Origin: Lepturacanthus savala
Taxonomy: Eukaryota; Chordata; Actinopteri; Scombriformes; Trichiuridae
Direction: 5' to 3'
DNA: 64,000 nucleotides
Assembly (NCBI GenBank): GCA_030544235.1
Contig: CM060464.1
Span: 337,501-401,500, forward strand
In this document: in pieces, positions 1 to 9,784 of the stretch
Layout: every line of letters begins with the position of its first letter
Numbering within the stretch: position 1 is the stretch's first letter
The notes under the pieces: generated by a model
What the model was told of the DNA's origin: nothing
The model's input: only the letters and a program-made list of their open reading frames with translations
The model's database searches: none
Program-made: the position numbers and the translations under genes

Positions 1-265
1 ATCATTTCAGCTAATAATAAGAAGAAGAAATAATAAGTTTATGCATTTTAAAGAACAGTTTAACCTTCTCATGCATAAATTATGATAAACTCAGTTTTAC
101 TGTAATTTAACATTATAAAAACATAAAGACATTGATTCATAGTCAAAACATTAGAGGATGTGAATTATTTTCAAGAAAAAACAGTAATTGACATTGAAGT
201 TGAAATATAATTAATGATGCATGAAGTGAGTGGACACATTATTAATCAGTATAAAAAATATATAC

Positions 266-312
<47 letters not shown>

Positions 313-526
313 TTTATAGAAGGTGGAAGCTGAAATAAAACTTCCAGTGATCTTCATGCATGAAAGGATTAACTCCAATTACTAGAAACTGATGATTTAT
401 GAAACAAACTGCACTCGTCCTTATAAATCATTTAAAATTGAGAATAATTTTGTGTTGAATGGTTAAAGCTGCAGAATCAGATGATAAAAAAGAGGATTTG
501 AAAGGAATTTGAAAAACTGTGTTTAC
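1..526. other. AT-rich partial intron 9 of xpnpep2
   Basis: Start of the intron downstream of exon 9 on the minus strand. AT-rich, with a (AT)n run at about 269-310. No coding segment or RNA gene seen. Confidence 0.7.
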
Positions 527-608
527 CAGATGTGGTCCAAGGTCATCAGGGTGTAGGAGTAGAAGAACGGATTATATGGGATGTCGTTACCACGCAGGTT
601 AAACAGCC
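527..608 (-). CDS. xpnpep2: xpnpep2 exon 9 (last in window)
   Basis: 82 bp. Acceptor GTTTTAG, donor TCTG|GTAAAC. Encodes WLFNLRGNDIPYNPFFYSYT and a few more residues, a hallmark segment of aminopeptidase P. Ends in phase 2. I find no further exon between 1 and 520, so the next one is off the left edge. Confidence 0.95.
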
Positions 609-1605
609 CTAAAACAACACACACACACACACACTTATATATATATGTGTATATAATCACACCATTCACATCACCTGTAGGAAACGGAACCAAACAACCA
701 CCGTTTGCATCTAATGAATGTGACATATGTCACTGAGACTCAGTGATTCTGGAATCTAAAGTCCTTCCTGTGTTTAACGAGGCAGAATCTGTTGAATAAT
801 TCACTGGGAGTCTCAGAGCTGATAACCTGCACCGGACTGCTGCCAAAACTCATGAATAATAAGTAAAGCAGACAGATCAGTTCAGCTCGTGACTAAAAGC
901 ATTATCATATTCATAAGGAATCATCAGTATGTATTTAAAGCGATGTGAGGAAGCTCTAATGCTCATTTTCTCATGATAACGAGTTCATTTAAAAAAAATG
1001 TTGTAGCATCGTAGCACGTTTTAACCTGGAATACAGAAGATTTTAAATCAGCAGCCTCCACAACGTCTACACATTAACATGAATGCCTCCTGGCTTTTAT
1101 TAAAACGTGACCCTGACTACTATAATAATTGAATCACTGAGCCATTTCATGAATATATCAAGCAAATCAGGTTTTTTTGACGTTTCGTTGGCAAAGTTTG
1201 AGTTACTCACATGCTGTTTCATCCAGTGCTGACAGCAGCAGAGCGGTGGGCTGGTAGGGATTGTCCCTCATCAGACCCCGTATGTGCTCCACTTTCATCT
1301 GCCAGGACCTTTCTGTGAACACACACACGCTCGTTTATCTGACACAGAGGGGTCCTCATCAAACACCTACATTGTGGGGACCACCCTTTCTTAATAAGAC
1401 AGACGTAGTTTCAACCCAAAAGAATCCTTACGGCCTTATGTCCTTATGTCCCCACCAAGATATATAAAAGAAAACACACACATACTCATCTATCTGACAC
1501 CATGGGGTCATCCGTCACACACCTACGTTGTGGGGACCACCCTTTCTAAATGTTTCAACTCCAAAAAATCTTTCAGGATAATGTCCCCGCCAAGAAAGAT
1601 AAATG

Positions 1606-1676
<71 letters not shown>

Positions 1677-4600
1677 ACTTCTATTTAACTTTCTCCTGAG
1701 GACGTTACAGCAGCTGAATGTGAAGCCTCCTGCTGTCTTTCCACTAATTTCTGCCTTTTTGTTTGACATTCTCATCTCCTGCAGACTGTTCATCACTTTA
1801 TGGACATAAGCAATTACATCCAGGCCGTGAGACACAGCGTTTTAAAGTACTTTAAACCTTTATCCAGATTATACTCAACCACACACACACATACAGAGAC
1901 CATTAATTTTATGGTGCTCCATTTGTTCCTTTCTTTTTGACCATAAAGTCTAATAAGGGCAATGGGAGTCCAGACAATTTCCTCCTTCCATCCCTCTGAG
2001 TTTCAGTCCAGCCATAAAAAACATGAATGAGCTGTTTATGGTTGTGTTTGTGAAGCGGCTGATTGCGTTTCAGTCCAGTTTTCTGGTATTTATCAGCACA
2101 TAGATATCAAAACGCAGTAAAACTCACGTATGACCCTGTCTGGGAGGCGTGTGAGGGCGTGAGGAGGGACCGGAGGCCGGTCCACCCAAACCAGGTCCAC
2201 CAGGTTCTCGGGGATGGACGCCAGGCTGCGATTGCTGGACTGCAGGTTGAGGCTGTAGTCCTCCTGAGTGTCTAATGGGAGGAAATTGCAGATGATTACA
2301 AAGACGAAGCCGATCAGACATGAATAAACACAGTCAGAGCGGCGCCAGCAGCGTCTGTCGATAATTTCCCATCTTAAGTGTGTTGATGTTAGTTTTTTTT
2401 TCTCGTTCGCTTTGGTACATTTTTCACTTAGTTAACCTGGAGTTTGAAAGTTATTTCTTCAGCATTGTAGTAAAACTCTAGTACTCTACTGTAGTTAATA
2501 CTCTGGATGATTTAATATTCCATGTTTCATTCATTTGACAAACTCACAGGACACTAATGAGCTGTAGTTTCAAAGCCAAAAGGTGTGCTGCAATGCTCTG
2601 CTGGAAGTGGAAACACCTGTTAAAATGCCCTCTAGGAGCTAAATGTGTGCTAAAGTGCCCTCTTCAGTTGCAAAGACATGCTTTATGTGCCCCTTTATTT
2701 CTTTCTGCCCTCACCACTGCTCAAAAACTGTCATATTTTCATCTTTACTAATAAACTATTCTCTCAAGTTATGACATCAGCTAATATGCTTTAGTCTTTT
2801 CACCAAACATTATCCTCATTCTATAGGAAAAAAATAATAATAATAAGATCAGAGGTCAAAGGTCAATTATTAGTCCATAAATCCTATAAATCCACTGAGG
2901 ATCATTCCAGAACATGTAGAATATATTCTGATAGATGTTTATTATAAAGGAGCCAATTAAATAATCACACAAACAGATCAAATCTACATTAAATATCTAA
3001 ATAGTCTCTACTACTGATATTCTATTAAACTATTGATTATTGTATTGATGATGTGGATATTGATGATATATATTGATGCTGGAACAGTAACATTGGGTTT
3101 AATACAGATAAAACACTTTATTTAATGTTGGAGCTGATGTGTTTTTTTCATGTGATTTATGAATAAAACTCCGTGAACCAGCAGAAAAAACTCGATGTAC
3201 AGCGACTAACAGGAATCCTGTCTTATCTTTGCAGTTTTGTAATAAAAGGTTGTACCAGAGAGTAAAAAACACCTGTAAGTTGAAACAACAGGAAGAGACT
3301 CACTGAGGGAGAACAGGAAGGGGTCGAAGCCAATTTTTCCTCCAGCTGGAACCTCAGAGATCAACCACTTGGCTATACTGCTGACAGACACTGGACACAT
3401 CACATTAACACAAGATTAATGACTTTAGAGCAGGGATCTTCAACCTATGGGCCGCGGCCCTCTGGTGGTCTGCGGAGGTATTACAGGTAGGCTGCGAAAT
3501 CCTTTTCTAAAAATCTAAATCTCATAGTTGTGAGTTGTACAGAGGAGAAAAACACACAAAAAACATAAAAACAGACAAAAAACCCACCTATATAACATAT
3601 TCCAGACGGAATGAACCAGACTTTTTTCTTCTTTTGCTGTTTTTTTCTTTCGTTCTTGTACCAGGATGCAGCCTGTGTGTTTGGAGCTTATCGATCTCAA
3701 AGAGCAAATACTTTTATTGCAAGTGTTGAAGAGAAAATTAATCTTATTCATCTTCTTAATTTAAATTTTACATATTTGATTTTTCACCTTTTAATCAACT
3801 GTTTTAAGTTATTTATTGATGCATTTACTGAATTATGTAAAGCACTTTGAATTACCTTCTTGTAGAAATGCTAATTATATGTTAAAATCAATGCGTTTTT
3901 GCAACAAACATTTCTTTCATTGATTGATTGTTATGTGGTAAAATGTGAATAAAAAGTGAAAAATGAAATTCTCTTTTGTTGAACTATATATATCAACACT
4001 GATCCAAATAAAATAAACGTGTGATGTTGGTGTGAATGTATTGAGATGTATCTACATGCAGGTCAAACCCACTGAGGACAATCTGTAATTTGTGATTTTG
4101 GGCTAAACAAATAAAACTGACTTATGCAAACAGGGTTGTGCTTAAGTCAAGTTTAGACAAATATGTGCAGGACATGCATGTGTTTCCAGTGACAGAAATA
4201 CACAACATTCCCTTGGTTTACTTTGGTTGTGGACTATTTTTATGCTGTGAATCCTGTAATAACAGGCTGGCGTTTGTTGGCCTATTTTTAGACGAGAACA
4301 TGGAAACCACAGAGATTTAATTGGAAGCCACGTGACCAGCGTTGTCATAACAAGCAGCAACAATAGCTGAGCTATGCCCACCGTCTTTCTCCAGCTCCCA
4401 GTTACAGTCCATCTGCCTCTCAGCCTGGACCCAGTAGCGACTGTCAGTCCATAGCGCTGCTTTAGTCCCAGTCACCACAGCAGTACCTGAAATGTCAGAG
4501 CTGACCTTGAAGGATGCAGGTGAAAATATGACAAAGACTTTGGTGTAAACAGATCTCAGTGTGAGGACGAGATTCCATGATTCACTCTGAGAGGAGGCAA

Positions 4601-6089
4601 TGAATGATGAATGAGGAGAGGCAGCGAGTTAAAAGCCTTGAAAGTGAAGTAAACACTGCAAAAAACAAGACATCTTTGGTGAAAATGTCTTGTACCTGGT
4701 GTGATTATTCTAATACTCAACAGAATTACCTTAGTCCATTGGCAGATAAGCTTATTTGAAGGTTTTATTGATTCTATCTTATTTTAAGGAAATATTAGCC
4801 TTGTTTTCTTTAAACAAACTGGCTTAAGTGTGAGGTAGCTTTCAGCTAAATGTATGCTAACAGTATGCTAACATGCTAACATAATCACTTTGAACATTTC
4901 TGGACTTTAGTCAATTAAGTTTTCTTTAAAAAACTTTAGTCGTCAACAAACTGAATCAAATCTACAAAAAAATGCAGTTAAGTAGATTCAGAACGTCCAG
5001 AGGAGCTTCACAGGAGGAGTAGGAGGAGTAGAAGGAGTAGGAGGAGTAGGAGGAGGAGGAGGAGGAGGAGTAGAAGGAGTAGGAGGAGGAGGAGGAGGAG
5101 GAGTAGGAGGAGTAGAAGGAGTAGGAGGAGTAGGAGGAGGAGGAGGAGGAGGAGTAGGAGGAGTAGAAGGAGTAGGAGGAGTAGGAGGAGGAGGGGGAGT
5201 AGAAGGAGTAGAAGGAGTAGGAGGAGTAGAAGGAGTAGGAGGAGTAGGAGGAGGAGGGGGAGTAGAAGGAGTAGGAGGAGTAGAAGGAGTAGGAGGAGTA
5301 GAAGGAGTAGGAGGAGTAGGAGGAGTAGGAGGAGTAGGAGGAGTAGAAGGAGTAGAAGGAGTAGAAGGAGGAGGGGGAGTAGAAGGAGTAGAAGGAGTAG
5401 GAGGAGTAGGAGTAGGAGGAGTAGGAGGAGTAGGAGGAGTAGAAGGAGTAGAAGGAGTAGAAGGAGTAGGAGGAGTAGAAGGAGTAGGAGGAGTAGGAGG
5501 AGTAGAAGGAGTAGGAGGAGTAGAAGGAGTAGAAGGAGTAGGAGGAGTAGGAGGAGTAGAAGGAGTAGAAGGAGTAGGAGGAGTAGGAGGAGTAGGAGGA
5601 GTAGGAGGAGTAGAAGGAGTAGGAGGAGTAGGAGGAGGAGTAGGAGGAGGAGGAGTAGCAGGAGTAGGAGGAGTAGGAGGAGTAGAATGGACAGTGACAC
5701 TGAGAATGAGTGGTAGTCTCAGAGATCTGGTAGCAGTGATGTTGAGTTAACGGTAGATGATGAGGAGACGTTTAGGACCAGAGTTTAAAACACAGGTGTT
5801 TAAATGATGGAGCAGCAGATGATTTACTGAGAACTGCATCAATCTGAGAGAGAGGAGGAGGAGGAGGAGGAGGAGGAGGAGGAGGAAGAGGAGGAGGAAG
5901 AGGAGCAGGAGGAGGAGGAGGAAGGTGGAGGAGGAGGTGCAGGAGGAGGAGGAAGGTGCAGGAGGAGGAGGAGGAAGAGGAGCAGGAGAAGATTGTACCT
6001 GCTGAGCCTGTGAATCCGGTCATGAAGGCCATTCTGGCATCACGGGGGGCGATGTATTCACTCTGATGGAGAAACAGAGGAGGTGAGCA

Positions 6090-6186
<97 letters not shown>

Positions 6187-6317
6187 TGAATTAACGGATG
6201 TACCAGGTGAGCGTCGGTGCCAGGGATAACGTAGGCAGAGATATGCTGGGAAACCATTTGTGCTCGTAACTTCTGCAGCCGCAGAGTGGTGTTAACGGCC
6301 GTGGTGGGGAGGTACTG

Positions 6318-6383
<66 letters not shown>

Positions 6384-6433
6384 TCATTAGATTTAATTAA
6401 ACCATTTAGGACCAGAGATTTTCAAAGATTTCA

Positions 6434-6477
<44 letters not shown>

Positions 6478-8053
6478 AAGGAGCAGGAAGTTGATGACGT
6501 CATGTGACAGGAAGTTGTTGGAAACTTGATTTTTTTCTTAAAGCTTTTCTTTTTACTATCATGTGATTCGAAAAGACAAAAAGTCGTAGGAGTAACATTT
6601 AGACCTTTTTATTTCAAGTCCAACATCTTAGACTTAGAGACTCAGGCTCCAACGGGTTAAACTGCTGCAGGAGTTTAGTGTATCTGAAACTGACTGTAAT
6701 CATTAACACTACAACAACCATTAACCACCGCTGTATAAAACTCATGCAACATGTTCTTTTATGACATGTTATTATTGTCATTAAAGCTTTTTAAGGACAC
6801 ATGTTTCCATGTTTCTCACCGGTGGAAACACTGAACAGTTCCTCTCAGTCCCTGCAGCGATGGCGTTTCCTGAAACGACAAACAATGACACCAGACCTTG
6901 AAAAGTGAGAGGAAACAGAGCAAGAAGCTGAATGTGGAACAGTTTCTGTCTGAGCACATTGTCACATCAGCAAAACGTGAGTCCAGAGCTGTAATAAAAA
7001 AAAACACCCAGAGGTCAAAGTGGAGGACTCCAAACACACTGAGGATCAACAGGAGAGGATTCCTGTTCATTTTACTACAAACCGAGGGAATTATTTATTC
7101 TACGAGCAGATAATTACACCTGTTTATTGATTTTATCTTATTTTTTAAGAAATTTATAGCTTTGTTTTCTTAAAACAAAACCAAACTGACAAAAACACTT
7201 AATAATAATAATAAATGTATTGGAATCCATTGGAATAGGATCATTCTACTCAATATTACACTAACTGGACCAAATACTTGTTTTGGATCTGTGCTGTGAG
7301 AAAAACACTGAAAGCTCCAAATAAATACACAAAAAACACAGAACAGGTGAAAATATTGTGTTTGTGGTACAATTAGTCCAACACTGAGTAGAATTATCTA
7401 TTTTATTTCTGGATTTTCGTTAATTTAATCTTATTTTACGACTAATTCAACCAAAACACTGGATATTTCCACCTGTTCAGTTTTTGCTGTGTAGATGTTC
7501 TTTAAACACCTTAAACACCTTTTAACACATGACAATTAGTCCAATATTAAGCAGAATTATTTTATTCCATAATTTAACTAGTTTCAAGTTGTTGTTTTTT
7601 TTATTTGGATAAATTTTTTCTCGATTTAAGAAAAAAAGACAAACATTAAAAAACAAATAAATTGATTAAAATCAAGAAGAAAACTTGAAATAATCTAAAT
7701 AAATCTTCAGTGTAATAATATAATCAGACTAATGTTTAAAGATTTGAGTTGTTGCAGTGAAATCAGCAGCAGCTTCAACTTGTAATGAAACAATATTTAA
7801 TGTAATCAGCTGCATGTTTGACGTCTGGAGCAAAAGGTTCGTCTTTAAATCCTAAAACTAATGAATAACCACGGCTCCTTTATGGTCTACACACAATCGT
7901 ACAACTGTTATATATTATATTATAATATATTATATTATATATATATTATAAAGGGTTTGTTTAAGCAGAGATCAGTGAGGAATAACAGGAACTTTTTATT
8001 TTACCTGTTATAGCAGCCAGAGACAGAACCATCATCCAGACACTGAGACTCAT
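527..8053 (-). CDS. xpnpep2: X-prolyl aminopeptidase 2 (membrane aminopeptidase P), 5' part, nine exons
   Basis: Seen: nine segments at 8053-8005, 6869-6820, 6314-6204, 6062-5999, 4486-4382, 3390-3304, 2271-2128, 1312-1211 and 608-527 each have AG/GT borders and join in phase into 264 residues plus two bases. Known family: aminopeptidase P releases an N-terminal residue from peptides with proline second (for example bradykinin). The XPNPEP2 form is secretory, GPI-anchored and zinc-dependent. The start has a hydrophobic signal peptide (residues 1 to about 17), sequons NCS (27) and NTT (41), then the creatinase N-terminal domain with IPGTDAHL, FMTGFTGSAGT, WTDSRYW, EVPAGGKIGFDPF, NLVDLVW, SALDETAWLFNLRG and DIPYNPFFYSYT. 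These match vertebrate XPNPEP2 closely, and RNC near residue 26 favours XPNPEP2 over cytosolic XPNPEP1. The ATG at 8053 has A at -3. The metal-binding catalytic half and GPI signal are beyond the left edge, so activity cannot be judged. Introns run from 141 to 1,512 bp. Confidence 0.95.
1211..1312 (-). CDS. xpnpep2: xpnpep2 exon 8
   Basis: 102 bp. Acceptor TGTTCACAG, donor GCAT|GTGAGT. Encodes about residues 204-237, including a WQMKVEHIRGLM helix and PTALLLSALDETA, which leads into the split Trp codon finished by the next exon. The acceptor is preceded by a short (UG)n run. Confidence 0.94.
1321..1680. repeat. duplicated GGGGACC/TGTCCCC repeat ending in (CA)n
   Basis: Intron 7 holds two diverged tandem copies (about 1,321-1,465 and 1,475-1,605) of a segment with TTTATCTGACAC or CTATCTGACAC, then GTGGGGACCACCCTTTC, then ATGTCCCC(A/G)CCAAGA. 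It ends in (CA)n at about 1,607-1,674. Repeats combining GTGGGGACC with TGTCCCC next to CA tracts are common in fish genomes; the family name is not certain. Confidence 0.6.
2128..2271 (-). CDS. xpnpep2: xpnpep2 exon 7
   Basis: 144 bp. Acceptor TCCCATTAG, donor ATAC|GTGAGT. Residues about 156-203 include ENLVDLVWVDRPPVP, matching the NLVDLVW...RPPVP stretch of XPNPEP2. Confidence 0.94.
2557..2690 (+). repeat. 31-bp-family repeat, degenerate copy
   Basis: Intron 6 has about three degenerate units of the window-wide 31-bp family, e.g. TGCCCTCTAGGAGCTAAATG followed by TGTGCTAAAGTGCCCTC. Same orientation as the array at 57.5 kb. Confidence 0.6.
2847..3185 (+). repeat. Interspersed repeat family R1, copy 1
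   Basis: Contains a block of over 110 bp, beginning CTACTACTGATATTCTATTA at about 2,999, that recurs almost unchanged at about 8,816 and 33,719, and in part at 46.8-47.3 kb (reverse) and 48.8-49.0 kb. No ORF. Unclassified; could be a non-autonomous transposon or LINE tail. Confidence 0.65.
3304..3390 (-). CDS. xpnpep2: xpnpep2 exon 6
   Basis: 87 bp. Acceptor GTGTCCAG, donor CTCA|GTGAGT. Carries IAKWLISEVPAGGKIGFDPF, equivalent to the WLLTEIPAGGRVGFDPF segment of mammalian XPNPEP2. Incoming and outgoing phases match the neighbouring exons. Confidence 0.94.
3430..3960 (+). mobile_element. Possible hAT-derived remnant
   Basis: Starts CAGGGATCTTCAACC followed by GGGCCGCGGCCCTCTGGTGG. A CAGGG-type start with 'gccgcggccc' is typical of the 5' ends of non-autonomous hAT elements in fish. 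The right end is unclear and no mirrored terminus is visible. The interior near 3,830 resembles the GTAAAGCACTTTG tail of a dispersed element. Lies in intron 5. Confidence 0.35.
4382..4486 (-). CDS. xpnpep2: xpnpep2 exon 5
   Basis: 105 bp. Acceptor ACATTTCAG, donor GACG|GTGGGC. Residues 92-126 include GTAVVT, LWTDSRYW, QAERQMDCNW and ELEKD, all closely matching vertebrate XPNPEP2. Confidence 0.94.
4655..4830 (+). repeat. Interspersed repeat family R2 (CACTGCAAAAA type), copy 1
   Basis: Begins AACACTGCAAAAAACAAGAC and includes CTAATACTCAACAGAATTA and CCATTGGCAGATAAGCTTAT. Similar blocks recur at about 7.1-7.7, 27.4-27.8, 43.8-44.1 and 55.85-56.1 kb. In intron 4, just upstream of exon 5 on the transcript's opposite side. 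Confidence 0.55.
5011..5692. repeat. GGAGTA/GGAGGA trinucleotide-type array in intron 4
   Basis: About 680 bp of permuted GGA, GTA and AGA triplets with no interruption. On the minus strand this reads as CTC/CTA/CTT triplets and gives a spurious 230-codon poly-leucine ORF. On the xpnpep2 pre-mRNA it is one very long pyrimidine-rich tract inside intron 4. Confidence 0.95.
5850..5992. repeat. (GAG)n purine tract next to exon 4 donor
   Basis: Imperfect GAG/GGA tract ending about 7 bp from the exon 4 donor. In the transcript it is a CU-rich tract just after the 5' splice site. Confidence 0.85.
5999..6062 (-). CDS. xpnpep2: xpnpep2 exon 4
   Basis: 64 bp. Acceptor CCATCAG, donor GCAG|GTACAA. Encodes SEYIAPRDARMAFMTGFTGSA plus the first base of the next Gly. 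The FTGSAG signature is typical of aminopeptidase P N-terminal domains. Confidence 0.95.
6091..6184. repeat. (CA)n microsatellite filling intron 3
   Basis: About 94 bp of pure CA. Intron 3 (6063-6203) is only 141 bp, so two thirds of it is this repeat, read as (UG)n in the transcript. Confidence 0.97.
6204..6314 (-). CDS. xpnpep2: xpnpep2 exon 3
   Basis: 111 bp, exactly 37 codons (residues 34-70), phase 0 at both ends, so skipping it would not shift the frame. Starts YLPTTAVNTT and ends IPGTDAHL. A (CA)n tract lies on each side: on the transcript, (UG)30 runs directly into UUUCAG at the acceptor, and another long (UG)n starts about 20 nt after the donor. Confidence 0.95.
6321..6380. repeat. 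(CA)n microsatellite at exon 3 acceptor
   Basis: 60 bp of pure CA ending 6 bp from exon 3. In the transcript (UG)30 occupies the place of the polypyrimidine tract before UUUCAG. Confidence 0.97.
6437..6475. repeat. (AT)n microsatellite
   Basis: Pure AT run in intron 2. Confidence 0.95.
6820..6869 (-). CDS. xpnpep2: xpnpep2 exon 2
   Basis: 50 bp. Acceptor TTTCAG at 6875-6870, donor CCG|GTGAG. Completes Gly17 and runs to Pro33. It holds RNCS, which corresponds to the RNCS segment just after the signal peptide in mammalian XPNPEP2. Ends in phase 0. Confidence 0.9.
7120..7690 (+). repeat. Family R2 repeats, two diverged partial copies
   Basis: Intron 1 holds AATTAGTCCAACACTGAGTA at about 7,370 and AATTAGTCCAATATTAAGCA at about 7,523, each followed by an ATTCCA/TTTCTGGATTT-type segment and oligo-A/T tracts. 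These match the R2 block seen elsewhere in the window. Confidence 0.45.
8005..8053 (-). CDS. xpnpep2: xpnpep2 exon 1: start codon and signal peptide
   Basis: Encodes 16 residues plus one base (MSLSVWMMVLSLAAIT). The run VWMMVLSLAAIT is a typical signal-peptide core. Donor is CAG|GTAA with GT at 8004-8003. A (GT)n tract lies about 70 bp upstream of the ATG, in the 5' UTR or promoter. Confidence 0.88.
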
Positions 8054-8120
8054 CCTGGCACCGGGAGTCCGTCACGAAGGGAATCACAACACGGAGTGGC
8101 TGCAAAGCAGCTGCTGCGAT

Positions 8121-8122
<2 letters not shown>

Positions 8123-8195
<73 letters not shown>
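8123..8195. repeat. (GT)n upstream of xpnpep2 start
   Basis: 73 bp of GT, 70 bp upstream of the start codon, followed by CTCCTC-rich DNA. Potential Z-DNA-forming tract in the 5' UTR or promoter region. Confidence 0.95.
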
Positions 8196-8197
<2 letters not shown>

Positions 8198-8639
8198 AGT
8201 ATCTCCTCCTCCTCCTCTTTCTCCTCCTCCTGCCATCCCTATCTCTTCTCTTCCCTCTGATAGGAATCATGTGGCTTCAGGGAGGATCTTTAGGAAGAAT
8301 TCATCCTAAAACAACAGCGACCAACCTGTTTCCTCTGTCTCATCCAGTTACACTCAGTCTATTTTTAATTTTATTGCATTTTATTGCATTGTGTTGCAAC
8401 TCAGTGGCCGAGGGTTAGAACTTCCCTCCAAGGTTCCACTGCCATCTGTGAGTTTAACCACTTCAGCACCAGCCTTATATATTTATCAGTTTCCTGCTGT
8501 AAATGATGATAAATGTTGAATATCTCTACAAACACAAAGGTTATTGGACTAAAACCTGGAATAAAATAAATGTCCAACATGTGAGGAGACGACAGAAGAG
8601 TCAGAATCTATTGATGCTGCTGATACAGAGACAATAGAG

Positions 8640-8990
8640 TTAGAATAGTGAAAAAAGATAAAATACTTTATTTAAAACCTAAAGAACCAAACGACACACA
8701 TTAGAAAAATATCTGCATTTCAAGGTTCAATAATTAATAAGATACGAGTTCAAAGATGAATTATTTGTCCATAAATCACAGAAATCACTGAGGATCATAC
8801 AGATTAGTTGCAGCTCTACTACTGATATTCTATTAAACTATTGATTATTGTATTGATGATGTGGATATTGATGATATATATTGATGCTGGAACAGTAACT
8901 TTGGGTTTAATACAGATAAAACACTTTATTATTGTTGGAGCTGAGGTTTTTACTGGGATTAATGAATAAAACTCACAGCTGAACCTGTAG
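8640..8990 (+). repeat. Interspersed repeat family R1, copy 2
   Basis: Near-identical to the copy at 2.85-3.18 kb over the CTACTACTGATATTC...ACACTTTATT block, then continues TTGGAGCTGAGGTTTTTACT, shared with 33.8 kb. Confidence 0.65.
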
Positions 8991-9454
8991 AGGTTAATTA
9001 TATCAATGCCACATGTGTCTATAACACCTTCATATAATAATAATTCAGCTTCATATGAACAGAATTATTGCTAAAAACATTCTGTCTGATCTTTGAGTGG
9101 ATTCATAAAAACTGCAGAAATCCTCTTTTAATCCGTTGGACATGTCCATAGAAATGATCTTCTGCTTCCTGTGAATCCTTCATGTTCAAGCCAAATGTTA
9201 ATTCTAAGGAGACGGAGGAGGATTTATTCATCACCTTCTGCTTTATACATTTCTATAGAACATATTAAAGTACAGGACATTCTTTTACAAAGGTGCAGAG
9301 TGTCAAATCATACAAAAAACATATAAATATATAAATAAAATATCTAAATATAATATTAAATATGAAACCTGTATTTATTATTAAGCAGCAACACTGTGAC
9401 CCTATAGAATCATTAGGTCTTAACGAGCTGCAGGATGTGATGGAAATCAGAATA

Positions 9455-9783
9455 AAACCAGTAGAACGTGTTGGATGAGCTCCACCTATTATCATTAAAT
9501 AAACCAGTAGAACATGTTGGATGAGCTCCACCTATTATCATTAAATAAACCAGTAGAACATGTTGGATGAGCTCCACCTATTATCATTAAATAAACCAGT
9601 AGAACGTGTTGGATGAGCTCCACCTATTATCATTAATTAAACCAGTAGAACGTGTTGGATGAGCTCCACCTATTATCATTAATAAACCAGTAGAACGTGT
9701 TGGATGAGCTCCACCTATTATCATTAATAAACCAGTAGAACATGTTGGATGAGCTCCACCTATTATCATTAATTAAACCAGCC
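9455..9783. repeat. 46-bp minisatellite, about 7 copies
   Basis: Unit contains CCAGTAGAACGTGTTGGATG and AGCTCCACCTATTATCATTA. The CCA of successive units falls at 9458, 9504, 9550, 9596, 9642, 9687, 9732 and 9778, so the period is 45-46 bp. The (AC)ATG/(AC)GTG variant alternates among units. It gives short ORFs of repeated IIGGAHPT, which are not genes. Confidence 0.95.
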
Positions 9784-9784
9784 A

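Noticed and set aside
3452..3467. CTCF-like motif CCACCAGAGGGCCGCG on the minus strand
   Set aside because: Lies at the start of a dispersed hAT-like remnant and deviates after the core, so it is more likely part of the repeat than a dedicated site.
5008..5700. 230-codon poly-leucine ORF
   Set aside because: It is the CTC/CTA/CTT triplet repeat inside xpnpep2 intron 4, bounded by well-supported exons 4 and 5.
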